Assembly: GCF_040115645.1 (NCBI RefSeq)
Contig: NC_089542.1
Span: 4,898,001-4,962,000 of the forward strand
Length of the DNA stretch: 64,000 nt
From: Euwallacea fornicatus
Taxonomy: Eukaryota > Arthropoda > Insecta > Coleoptera > Curculionidae
Direction: 5' to 3'
The notes beneath the pieces are model-generated. The model had not been told where the DNA came from. It searched no databases and saw only the letters and a list, made by a program, of their open reading frames with translations. Shown here piece by piece: positions 1-12,100 of the stretch; the first letter of the stretch is position 1; every line of letters starts with the position of its first letter. The position numbers and the translations under genes were made by a program.

Positions 1-706
1 TGAACATACAGCGCCATCTTCCATCACGTCTCCTATCAATGCGTGCAACTAAAGCATCACAGAGGGCTCAGATATAGGTGCCGTATACGATCAGAGATGG
101 CGCTGAACACTCGCTTTTGGATGGATCGAGGGATATCTCATCCGGCTCGGAATATTAATTACTATTAATTATTGCTGCAAAACCATTCATTTTATACAGA
201 ACTGTATCGAGGAAAAAAATCCTTGACCGTATAATTCTCGATAATATGACAGTGTTCGATCAGGCACATCTACTTTAGACTTGGTTTTACCACGTTGTTA
301 GCTCTCAGATGAGGCGGAAGACAAGTGCTTATCAATTTCAATAAAAACCAGGACTATTATTTTTGATTAAATTAATGGGGGAAAAACGCAGAAATTTCAT
401 CTTTGGCATTTATAAAAGAGGAAAAAATATTTATTATATAAGAAAAAGCAACTTTTCTCTTGAAAATACGTATAATCAAGTAAGACAGTTGGTTTTCGAT
501 GATATTAAATTATAAATGTTAAGGTCAGCTTCTGTACCAACGATAGAACATGATCTGCCGCGTTTTAACCTTAATTTCGATAAAAAAAAGGATAACGTAA
601 TTTTTGATAACCTTGAGGAAAAATTCTTTGAACCGACGTGTGTATAGCATTAGCCATAACCGAACCATACATGATATAGAATGACAAATTTCAATTATTT
701 TCTTAC
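1..706. other. Intron of the R3H/SUZ gene, no separate gene seen
   Basis: This stretch follows the donor GTAAGA at 706 on the minus strand, so it should be intron of the encore-like gene running off the left edge. It is AT-rich, with no coding signal I can recognise. Confidence 0.5.
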
Positions 707-3266
707 CTTGTTTGGTCAAAAGCCTCGGCATCGGTGCGCTATGAGTAGAAATCACACTGTCACCTCTGGTGAGTAGAGAAACACTGGCGCCCCCATACCC
801 TCCAAAGCTGTAACTTTTAGCCACACACGGCCTCATTGACTGTTCAGCCTCCTCCGAGTGAACCTTCAACAACCTGCGCAGCTGTCTGCTTTGAAACTCC
901 GGTGGCTGCAAGCGGTACCTTGAATAGTCGCTCTCCGTACTGGACCATTGCATATCCCAACCGAAATCCTCCGAAGAGTCATGCATGTCTCCTCTGAAAA
1001 TCCTTCGTCGTGCTCGCTCATACTCCTCCTCTCTTTCCTCAAAGCTCTTACTCCGCCTCCCCTCCAAACCATAACCCCTTTCTGGACTTTTGAAGCAATA
1101 GTCCTCGATACTATTAGAATCCCTTTTCAGTATCGACCTTAAAAAACTCGCCTTTAAATTCTTAGGGATTTAAGCAGGAACGTTCGAATACCTCCTGGGA
1201 GGTTCATCGTTGAAGACCTCCTTGACATGCTCCTTGAACCGCACGTCGGGCAGACGCGTGTTTTTCGTTTTGTTGACCACGATGCACTTTCCCGACTGGT
1301 CAATGTTGTGGTCCATACCAAAGTAGGCGGCGCAACGATGGACCAGCATGCGATGGTAGCTCGTCATTGGGGGAAATTTGTAATGCGTTTGGCTAAAACA
1401 ATAGAATGTTCTGATATTGAGGTAATGGGTGAAAAATCAGCAATTGCTAAAGTTATGGAAACTACTTTTTCGCGAAGAAAGAAAACAATGGTTTTGTAGA
1501 AGATTTTAATGAAACACTCGGTTTTGATGATCTTAAAGTTAGAAGTGAAGAAACAGCAGATGCAGAGACTAAGAATGCTGAACGACTATTTCGCCCACAA
1601 GAAACCTACAGTTTTGTGGAAGATTTTAATCAATAAGTTGGGTTTGATTATGTTAAGATTGTAAGTAAGGAACCGGCAATAGCAAAGTTGAAGAAAGTTG
1701 AATGATTAATTATTTAAAAAAAAAACGATAGTTTTATAGAAAATTTTGACGAAAAACTCCCTTTTTTAACGTAATAAATCTACTCAAAACTAGGACAGCC
1801 ACCATAACATTGTTGAAAGTTTAACTCTGCCGCTGATGACTCAGCTTCAAACCATAAACTGGGTCTCCCCGATGGGCAATAAAACTTGCCAGTAAATTAA
1901 GTGAAATGTAAACGAACACGCTCCAATTCATCCAATAAATAAATTATCGGCGCGGGCAAAACACGGCCCGAAACCTCCATATAAATAATGCGCGAGAATT
2001 TCGCGGTTCCCATTTATCCATCTCCAAGTAGATATTTCGTGGTAATTCGTACTGGAAAAACCTAAAATGTTGTAACAACTTCGTGAGTCAGGGAATGGAA
2101 ATCTTGATGATGCTTAAGGTTGCGATGAAAGATTGAGAACTCTAACATTAACAAAAGAAGAACGCATTTTTTTTCGTAAAAAAAAGCAAACGAAACAAAA
2201 AACAAAAAAAGTGTAACTCGTGAATTAAGGAAATATGGCATTCTTCATAATGTTACAAGACGAGCGGTAAAATCGACACGTGTAATGGATACCAAACAGG
2301 AACGCATATTTTGTTCCAACGATAGTAACGTCGCAACCAAGAAATTCGACGATATGCTGGTTTTGATGATACCAACACCGGAATACCAAAAAGAGCATTT
2401 GAAGTAATTGAGAAGTCGAAACGACTGATTGTTCCTGAAATTTTCAATAGTACTCACAATTTGTCATTTATCAAACTGACCAGCTCCTCTTCGATGCGCA
2501 GCATCAATGCCCGGTCTTTCGGGTTCCGATTGATCGTGTCGGGGATAAACTGCTCCAAATCTACCCCGGTGGTGTCAGTGTAGTATTCAGCGCTGCTGTC
2601 TAAAACGAGTTTATTGCGCAAAATTAATAAATTGGGAGTAGAGGAGGAAAAAGAACCTCTAGACAGGCATGAACTGGTACCTGCGGAACTTTCAAAGCTA
2701 AGGTTGGTCTGTGACGAGCTCTGCTGCCTCATTTTTCCTCTGTTTTTGTTCACATACAAAAGGCTCGTATTGTTATTGGTGTTGCTGTGGTTGTTGTTGG
2801 TGCCACCGCGGTCTTTCAGACACTTGATGCAGTTTTGGTTCTGACACTCGCAGTACCGTTTACTGCTCTTGGAACCCACTTGACTAGAGTTGCTCGCGGT
2901 ACCATTCTTGCCGTTTACGTACTTAGGACTAGGAGGTAGATCTGCTTCAGCAGGGTGCAGCCTCTCACATCCACCATTGCTATCGCACAGCGATGAGCAC
3001 CTGCGCAGATATTTGAAAAATCTACTCCAAGCACATGGCTTAGGGTCAAACCTGGAATTCGGGGAGGCCACCAGGGTGGCTGGAGATCCAGCTCCGCTTA
3101 TTGCACTCGAGTCTTCATCAAGGGGCGAAGGACTCAGAACGACGGTGGGGGGAGAGTGGAGCTGCCCTCCGCTCGTGTGATTGTCCGCGCAGTTTGGTTC
3201 GCGGGGCGGCGACTGTTCCTCGCGCATCGCGTGGCTGCGCCCCAACACTTTCAGCTTCGAGGTCGG
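707..3266 (-). CDS. enc: R3H and SUZ domain RNA-binding protein (encore/R3HDM family), partial
   Basis: Partial gene; three consecutive internal exons are visible on the minus strand: 2458-3266, 1192-1392 and 707-1137. The first is Ser/Asn-rich and low complexity and ends with the start of the R3H domain (DRALMLRIEEELVSLINDK). The second completes R3H (HYKFPPMTSYHRMLVHRCAA, then FGMDHN), a fold that binds single-stranded nucleic acid. The third opens with the SUZ motif RRSILKRDSNSIEDY, followed by an Arg/Glu-rich helix. Junctions are phase-consistent: donors GTGAGT at 2457 and GTATTC at 1191, acceptors before 1392 and 1137; the R3H/SUZ intron is only 54 bases. The acceptor ttcttgctcccgcag marks 3266, so 5' exons lie further right and were not found; 3' exons lie left of base 1. 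In flies Encore acts in germline mRNA regulation; vertebrate relatives are R3HDM1/2 and ARPP21. Family assignment is firm, exact orthology is inferred. Confidence 0.88.
1396..1760. repeat. Degenerate ~120-bp tandem repeat in the encore-like intron
   Basis: At least three copies with starts near 1491, 1612 and 1731 share a gttttgtagaagattttaat-like core, and an older copy precedes them. On the plus strand two copies read in frame as a 40-codon unit with core FVEDFN, broken by stops and a frame change. Confidence 0.6.
1761..2457. other. Remainder of encore-like intron
   Basis: AT-rich DNA between the tandem repeat and the donor at 2457. I see no gene in it. Confidence 0.4.
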
Positions 3267-6200
3267 CTGCGGGAGCAAGAAAAATTCGATGTCTATGAGC
3301 GCCCTGATACCGATTGAAACTTTTAGATAATTCTGCGCGACGTTTGGGTCATTGAAGTGAGTTTTTCCGGCGATTGCGACGTACGTAAATTCAATGTCTG
3401 TGAGCCACATCACTCTATCGAATAGGGGCCATGTGATTCTGAATGCTTGATCTCTCTGAGTCCCTTTTCACAGCAATATTAATCGATCATCCAATAAAAG
3501 TTTAGCGTCTCGAGAAGATTTAGAATCGTTCCGACCGATCAGCGGCGTAGATCCGATTAATTATCCGCTATTATTTAACCGATTCAACACCGTAAATTCT
3601 CCTAGACCAGGCGCAGAACCGCAAAACAAAGGCCGAAGCCAAAAATAGCTGACCAGAAGCACTTTGCTTTCTACATATTTCATTGGACCACCAATTAACT
3701 GGGCGCCCACGTGTGATTTTTCAAATTTTTTCCATGGGCCCTAGTTAAAACAACGTTGTTTTTTTCTCTCTAGAATAGACACCTACCCGGCCTCTTGATG
3801 GCGGAGGCTGCTCCTCCACCTCTTCTCCTCCCGCCTCCATATTAGCTCCTCTTTGTTGCATCCTGGGTTAACTGGAGGTCAGCTAACACCTGACGGGAAC
3901 CAGATTATTGGTCACGCAAAAGAGATATAAAACCATTACCCATGGGCTTTTTCTCAGTTCATTTGAGTGTCTGAAACAATAAAAAAATGCGATTGGAACA
4001 GAGCCGCAGCGCACATAAAACGTTTTATCGCAGGCACGTGCCCGTGCGCCAATCAAAATTGGGAAAACAAAAGAAAATGCGGAACTACACCAACAATAAC
4101 GCAACGAAAACCAGGAAAAGCGAGCGGGGAACTAAATTTTCGCCTAACGGTTTCATTGAGATTCGGCGGGTGCATCGCCTGATGATGGCGCAATGTTGCC
4201 AAAATTCCTAGAAAAAAAGCAAACAATGTCAAATCGGGCCATCTTGGGTGCCTTGGCGGACTTCGGCGCTTGAAACGCGGCAATTCTTAACTCTGTCCCA
4301 CGTCTAGAGAGTGCCAAATTTTTATCTCTGACTGACGTTAAAATTACGACCAAAAGTGCTAAAACATTGTTGTGACTTAAAAAATGAGAAGAAATAGTTT
4401 GTGCAGCCACATTGTTATGTAGATGATAAATTTTATGACATTTGATCTAGATAAAATTGTCAATGGAAATAGACCCAATGTGGCAACCTCTTTTCCTTTT
4501 CACCTGGCCAAAAGCCAACGATCGGACGCCGATGATGGGTGACGTAACGCCGCCGCGACGTGTGCCTGCGAGTGAGCATCGTCGCGAATTTTCGCGAGAA
4601 CTGAAATTAATTTCAAACAGTGAGGGGGATGCTGGAAATGGGCAATTGAGAACGATCGAGGCAAATCGAGTGGCTTTCGGGGGGGGGAATGAGAAATTAG
4701 CAGTTAGAATGCCCTCAAAAGGGGGACGTCTGAGAGGCTTCAATGGGGCTCTGGAAGGTTTTGAGATACTTATTGGAAATATGAAAATTCAGAGAGTCTG
4801 GATTCATTTGTAAATAAACAAAGAGGGGTGTTTGATTAAAGGGGTTCACGTCTGAAGTAATTACGGGACATTTGACAAATGAACAAATACGCAAATGGAA
4901 ATTTTTAGTTTTTCTTTAGCACTCAGAGATCCATTTTAAAAATCTTAAAATTTGTCAAGTGTTCAAAGCTAAAAAGCTTATTCCGAACCCCTCATATTTT
5001 TTCCCTCAACAATTACTATTTTCGACGCTCAAAAATCCCTTTTCCTCCTTGCTATAAATTCCCTCTTGCTCTCCAGGAATTTTCACGTCAGAGAAATAAT
5101 TATCTTCCTAAAACAATTTAGATTACAGGACCTTTATGGCTCATGATAATTCGTTCCTTCTTGCAACCGGTTTTATGTATAAAGATTTTTTGGCTACAAT
5201 CGAATTATGCTAGCTCACCTAAAAAAAATGAATCGTGAAGGGCCTGAAGACGGTAGAAGAGCACCCGGGAGAAACTTACACCGCGCGTTTTCAAGGCGGT
5301 CGTGAACCGGGGGAGCTCCAATCCAGCCGAAAAGACCCACTGAACTAATTCTCGACGCCGAACTTTACGTCCCGACGCCGGCGAACCGAATCAATGCCCC
5401 TGCGACGCATAGTGGGCCCAGACACTCATGAGAAACGAGACAAAATCCCTTAACAATCATGCATAAATGTTCAGAAAAACGTGACGAGACTCAGACGAAA
5501 CATATGTGGGATGTCTCAGAAATGATGATTGCAGGTTTGTAAAAGGTTATTACAAAGTCTAGCTCTATTTAACCTAGTCGATGACTGGAGCAGTAACTTC
5601 TGGATGGCGTTAGAAAATTTTACATAGGGAATTTTGGAGATTCCCAATACCTTCTCGAGTTCCCTGAAGGGTTCGTTTCGATTTCTGAGATTCTCGTATA
5701 CTTCATTGTTAGTCTTTTGGATGGGATTTGGGGCCACTGGACGGCGCGTGTATGCATCCTGTAGCGCCGGAGCGCATCGATTAGGAATTACCGCGAAATT
5801 TCTTTCGGATTTCCAGGAATGCGTTTTGGATTTCATGTTAAGCGTTAGGTAATTTGGCCGATAATCATGTCAACGATAATCAGGAGAGCAAGGCCAATGC
5901 AGGCCTTCGAGGAGGCCCCACATGCAACCCAGGATACAACTGGGCTGATTCTGGACAGATGTTTCGGAGATTGAATTCTCGATAAACAGAAATGACCTGA
6001 ACTTGACTTTGACCAAACATCTGAACTGCGCTTCCCGAAGGTTGGGTCCCTCTTTGGGATCATAATGCGGTTTCCCAATTTCCAAGAAAATGTGAGGTGA
6101 AAAGATGCTGAAAAAGTCTAACTGAAACTAAGTTCGGGATTTTAAAAGGACAATTTTGAATTGTCACATAACCGTCAAACCTATTCACCAAAAGTGGGAC

Positions 6201-8145
6201 AAGAGTTATAGGGCCTGGAAGCACTGCTGAACAGGTATCCTATTTGGTTAGAGAAAACTCACCTCTTGATATGCATCGATGTGAGGTTCTAAAAGATGTA
6301 CACCAATTTACTGAGTATGAGGTAGATATTAATGCACACATATCAACCTAATATACGAACCATTTGGTTTCACTAGGGCGACGATTAAGGCCCTAGAAAG
6401 GCCTGCAGTGTTATTTACACATAATAAAAAAAATTGTCCATTTTCTGCGAAAATGCAGCATTTTTGGCGGAACCCAGTCGCCAGGCGCCACTGCTCGAAC
6501 TGCCGCAAGGAGACTAGAGATGGCGCCAACTTTGCTGCACGTTCTAATCCAACATGTTAAGTCTACCATCTCACTACTAATACACTTTAGTAGAACAAAA
6601 TGAAATAGAGCAGTGTTGCATTACATTGTTGTACTATTGCCCCTGTACCTCCCCCTCACTATTGGTGACGTCACTTAAAGCCAGTAAGGGCACATTAATT
6701 ACGAAGATTTTCAAGAGACTTTCTGTTAGTTAGACTTGGAACAGTGCTAATTTAAACAAATTAATCGATTATTATTAAGTCGTTTTGATGTCTAGATTAC
6801 GCACAGAAGTCTGTTATAAGCCAGCTTTAAGGTACAACCACTTCATTTCCAGATATTTTCCTCCGATTTTCCCCTCGTCCGTGACCTTTTATTGTGTCCC
6901 GCTAATGGAAGTTCGGCAACAAATTTCCCCAATCTTTGCACGGGTGACATGCGAAGGCCAAGGACGAAGGCGAAACCGGAAACTGGCACCGATTTGATAC
7001 ACTCTTTATTGGAATTTCAATTACGTCATAGTAATGCATATGACTTCATATTGAAGGAGCTAAAAACGCAGAATCACACGCGTTGCAAAGTTGTTGATAG
7101 ACGTTTGGAAAACGTGCATCCTAGAGAATGACGTCACTTAGATACCATTTCAGAAGATTTTTTTAATGGTTTAAAAAAAAAATACTGTGCTGGAATGACG
7201 CAAAAAGTGGCGTAATTCAAAAGTGAATTCAGAATGTTTTTTTTTTTTTATTTTGTGTGTGTTGAGTAAGACGTCACACAAAAATGAGCTCTAAGGTAAA
7301 TTTTCTCGGTTTGGCGTGGGCAGTTTCGTTCTCAACGTCAGCCAGATGCTGATTTTGTGTTTCTAAACGTGTGCGAGTGACCCCAGACCTGAGGCTTTTC
7401 CCACGCCGGCCTAAACCTCAAATGGAAACCACGATAAAAACGAAATACTTTCCCTCGTTAAAGGGGGATTATGTGGAAAAAGTCGTCCGTGGGCGGCTTT
7501 TTTAATGGAAATATACGAAATAAACGCTCCTTGGATTAAACCCATACACCTCGCCATAAACTTTTGCCTTTTCCGTCGAAACTTGCAGATTTACCTCCGC
7601 TTGACAATTTCCGAGTTATTAAGTAGGAGTAAGTGTGTAATCGAAAACATCGGCACTGGCTCAATAGATAAAATCGGATCAATATCAAAGTTCAAGACCA
7701 CGTGAGTCACGCTCTGGAATGTTGAAGGCGAAATCAAAGGGGGGAAATCGTTAGTTTTGCCCTCACGACTTGCAATAACGAGTGTCGATTTGAGAACACC
7801 TTCATTACAACCGTATGAATCACCTTTAAAACTACTTTTCCGGTAAACGGAAGGATTGAAATAATTGAGGTGGCACAATGCCAATACCACGAGCAACTCG
7901 TAAAGTAGCTCTTTCCGGTCACACGATTTGTATGTCAAAAACAATTAAATTTTGCAAGTTGAAATTTCTTCATTTTATTGTAATACTGCGCCAATGCACT
8001 TTTTGATCTATTCCCCTCTTATCGCCTAAATTTCACATAGCGCAATGGTGCACAGAGACCAAAAGGAAATTTCGAAAAGGGAAAAAGAGCACATTCTAAA
8101 GTCCAAAACTCGGAATAATTTAAATAGAGTGACCGCAATACAGGA
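3267..8145. other. Long non-coding stretch, probably 5' intron or upstream region of the encore-like gene
   Basis: No convincing exon was found. GC/CpG-rich patches at about 3780-3850, 4480-4700 (with a TGACGTAA CRE-like site near 4539) and 5260-5420 contrast with the AT-rich surroundings and could be promoter or 5' UTR of the minus-strand gene; this is inference only. Short ORFs occur on both strands of the 4447-4813 patch but resemble nothing known to me. Confidence 0.35.
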
Positions 8146-8149
8146 ATCT

Positions 8150-9130
8150 CGGTAACCATAAGAGATACAAAGTCGGTTAAATTGGACCAACGTTACGAAA
8201 TTTGAAGCTCAGTAAAATGGTATTTGAAAATTTGAAAAATTCTGATTACTTCCGGAGATATCTGTAAAAAAACGTTTTTTTTTACTGCGGTTATTTGAAG
8301 GGATAATTAAAAACGAATGACACATCATAATTGCCACTTTTTTTCTTCTACAAAGTGGTAATATCATACTTGAAATATGAGTTTTAAATTTCCTGCAACC
8401 ACCATCAACTTTGTTTTTTTTTATAGGCGCAATTTTTGATTTTTCATTTTTAAATCCAGTTGTTTTTCCTGATTACGACGATATATCACATGTTAACGTT
8501 CAGTGTTTCAGTTTAATCAAAGTATAAAAAAATGGAATTTACTAAAGATGCTCTGGAAAACACGAAAAACAAATATGCTTTGTCTGTTGAACTGTCATTT
8601 ACCTAAATTTTTATTTATTTATATTTTTAAAGTTCATTTTTAAGTAAATAAATTTCAAAAAACATGTACATATGTCTCTCATTTCATTAAAATCGAGTTT
8701 TCTAAAGCACTCTTAGTCAAATAATGTTTTTTGATACTTTGGTCAAATTAAAATACTGACCCTCAATATTTGATACATTGTTGTAATTAGAAAAAATGAC
8801 TCGGTTTAAAAATGTAAAAATTCAAAATGGTACTTGTAAGAAAAACCACGTTGATGATATTTACAGGAAATCTAAATCTTAGATTTCAAACGTCATATCA
8901 CCATTTCATAGAAGAAAACAAGTGACAATTATGATGTGTCATTCTTTTTTAATTATTTTTTTAAATAATCCCAGTAAAGAAACGTTTTTCAAAAATTTCG
9001 TTTTTTTTAACGGATATCTCCGGAAGTAATCGAAATTTTTCAAATTTTTAAAATGCATTTTAATTGAGCTCCAAATTGCAGAAACTTTACCACAATTTAA
9101 TCGACCTCGTACCTCTTAGGGCTACTGATA
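8150..9130. repeat. ~1-kb foldback element with ~300-bp inverted arms (MITE-like)
   Basis: The left arm, about 8156-8460, matches the reverse complement of the right arm, about 8810-9126, over nearly its whole length. Clear anchor blocks are gattacttccggagatatc (8243) against its complement near 9012, and aatgacacatcataattg (8316) against its complement near 8930. Similarity by eye is roughly 75-80 percent, with a ~350-bp spacer. No transposase frame is present. No target duplication was identified with confidence. Confidence 0.8.
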
Positions 9131-12100
9131 ACCCAATGATGAGCGTCGAATTAGATTAACCTTATATGGCCTGTCGAAATAATAGAACTCATTTAGAACC
9201 GCTTGTGGTCACAGTTTGCAGAGGACTAGTCTGAGCTATTTTTCGAGGTTTTGCCGTTACCTTAGGATATTCCATGCTAAATTTTTAGTTTTTAATTTGA
9301 CTGATCATGATTTCACTTGGGTATAGAGATTTTTTCGCAACTTTCCAAACTTCGATCCTCGACATCTTGGCAAGATCTCTATATCATTTTCGTTAATAAT
9401 CACTTCTCCCTAAGATGAGCAATTTGTCAAGTTTGAATCACAGGAAAGGGGGAGTTTTTCCAGATGGAAATGATATTTGCAGAAAACTAATCTGTAACCC
9501 CTCGACATTCTCGTATAAGCCAGTTTTAATGTCCTTCGCCAAATTGCTCTGGTCGAATCGAAGCCTTCTTGGAATCCCATTTAGCCGAGGCACCTTCTGC
9601 ACGGTCATAAATAATATCCATCGCCCCATAAAATGCTTTTAATTAATTCATATTATTATAAAGCACTCTTTATGACATTGCCGTTTGATCATAATTCCGA
9701 TTCGTTCGAGTCCTAATAAAAAAGCGGGTATATTTACAATTTTAGTAGAAAAAAAGTAGATAAGGTTTGTGTAAAATTATGAGCTCCCTTATTTCTGCCA
9801 CCATAAACCTTGGACTATTGTAAAGACATTCACGTAGGAACCCTTTCCCTACGTTGCCGTATTTAACTAAATCAAGGCTCAATGTGATGAACGCCAATTA
9901 AAGTAATGGGCGTCTGACTCACCCTTCTTTCTCTACCTGGTCTTTACCTTCTGCAACATGCTGGTTAGCTCCGATTAGTGAAGGTATACTTGAATAATTT
10001 AAACAAAAAATTAGTTAAAAAAGAACAGGTAAATCCTGGTCACACAAACTTAACTGAAATGCACAAAATAGTTAAAATTGTTTTAACGTCACACAATAAG
10101 TACTGTAACTAAATAAATATTACGCATCATTATTATATTATTTAAAGAAAAAAAAAAAGGAATGATGAAAAACAGAATTCAACACTATGTGATTTTTAAG
10201 GACATTATAAATAATTCAAATGTCCCGCTCATATCAAGTACCTCACAACAGTGTCACGCAAGGGCACTTTTCTATGAGTACTGGGACCCTTTGGCATTAC
10301 ACAAACCTGCCAAAAATATAGGCAAAACTGATTTTTAACTTTCAGATTTAACGCTTAGATTCAATAAAAAAATCCCAGGAGCTTTTTGAACAGGAATTTG
10401 TCCCATTTTAAGCAATTTTTCCGCAATTTTTATTGTGGCTAACATCGGTTTTCGGCTTTATATTGAACTGCCAATTAAAGCGATAAATAGCAAACCATAA
10501 AATTCAAAAATTTCCCCAAACTTTGCCAAAAAGGAAGGCAGACGTAAAATATTCAAAATCACAATGCAAATAGGGACAAAAATCATTCACAATCTCTCCA
10601 GGTGGTCATCAGTTTATTTAAAACAGCGGGCAATTGTGATGTCAGCAAGATGCGAATTTATTGATGTGTTACCATCAACTGACGTTGATTGACAATCGTT
10701 GAAATCTGCCTGGGTATAGGTCCGATTCTTCGTTTCTATGGAAACTACTTTGATGTTTAAGTTAACGGTATATTAATAATTTGGCCCTTAATTCAAGTGC
10801 TAAACGGCCATAAACCACTCTGTACATTATAAAGCAAACAGGCCCCAATCTCCGTTAACTCCACTTCGAAGGGCGACACGCGAAGGTCGCCGCTGACGTC
10901 AACGTGGGGCCCTAATGAGGCGAAAAACGCGATTCCGACTGACTTTGAACTATAAATTCGTGTTTGAGATGATTAAACCGGGTGTATCGGGCGAAAATAA
11001 TCGGCCTTGTTTTTTCATCGCGATGAAGCGGTAAAAAGGGGTATTCCGTCCTTTTGTAAATTGCCACACAAATAGGGCTATTTCAGGGCTGTCTAGATCC
11101 GTGACGAAGGGCGATTTATCTTCACGTGCCATCACGATAACCGCGCCCGATTTATATTAAAGGGATTTTTCGCGTGTTAACGAAGTGATATAGGACCATC
11201 AAACCTCGCGAGAACAATGAAAATATTCCTGGAAGAGCTGGAATATGACATGATCGCAATGCATAATTGAACTCCTCTCGGAAGGGCAGCTCTTTCGGGG
11301 AAACGACTCTGCTTCTAAAGGCCTGGAAACACCTGGAATTTTCAATTAAAACATTGAGGAGACCTTTGGAAAAATTACTAAATTATGACGCCCCTGCAGG
11401 CATCTGTCTAGTCCCGATTATTGTTCCTTTTCCAGGAATTTGGAAATGGGAAAGAGTTCTCAGAATGTCGTTACTGACCCAGATCCATTCACACAATCGA
11501 ACACAAAATATAAGACGTTGTTTTACTATATTAAACAAAATGTTTTCCCCGATTCCCGATTTTTGACTCTCTCTTTTCCTTTGTAACAGGGCCAAGGGTC
11601 AACCACCTCTCTCTACGGGTCTCTAACCGAATGACCTAGATAATGGACCCGGACCTGGGGGATGAGATCGGAACAGAAACGCTACATGTGCAGGGAGACA
11701 CCGGGGCGCTGCTGCATTACCACCGTTGCCAAGCAGTTTTCGGGGCCACTGAAACTAGGTCGAGGTGAATTGATTTCTTGTCTCATCTTGCACAGCATTT
11801 AATATTGTACGCCTGTTTACATCACTTCGGAGAGGAGATTCCCCTTTCCAGAGCTCAAGTCGATTTTTTTTTAGGAACTTTTATTGTTATTTGAGACATG
11901 GAATTATTAGAGTTCAATTCCAGGCGACAAAAGCATCTGATCAAGAGTGTCTTCGCAATCTTCTTAGAGAGTTGTTTTTTAACTAACATATAGCACAAAC
12001 AAATAAACGGCATGAGATACTAGCTTTCTAATCGTTTTATTCGTTGTGTATCTATATTTTTCCAAGATTTCTTTGTGAAATCTGGTAGCTGCAATTTTCT

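Noticed and set aside
4447..4813. Overlapping ~100-residue frames on both strands
   Set aside because: GC-rich patch, no recognisable domain, no splice context; more likely promoter or UTR sequence.
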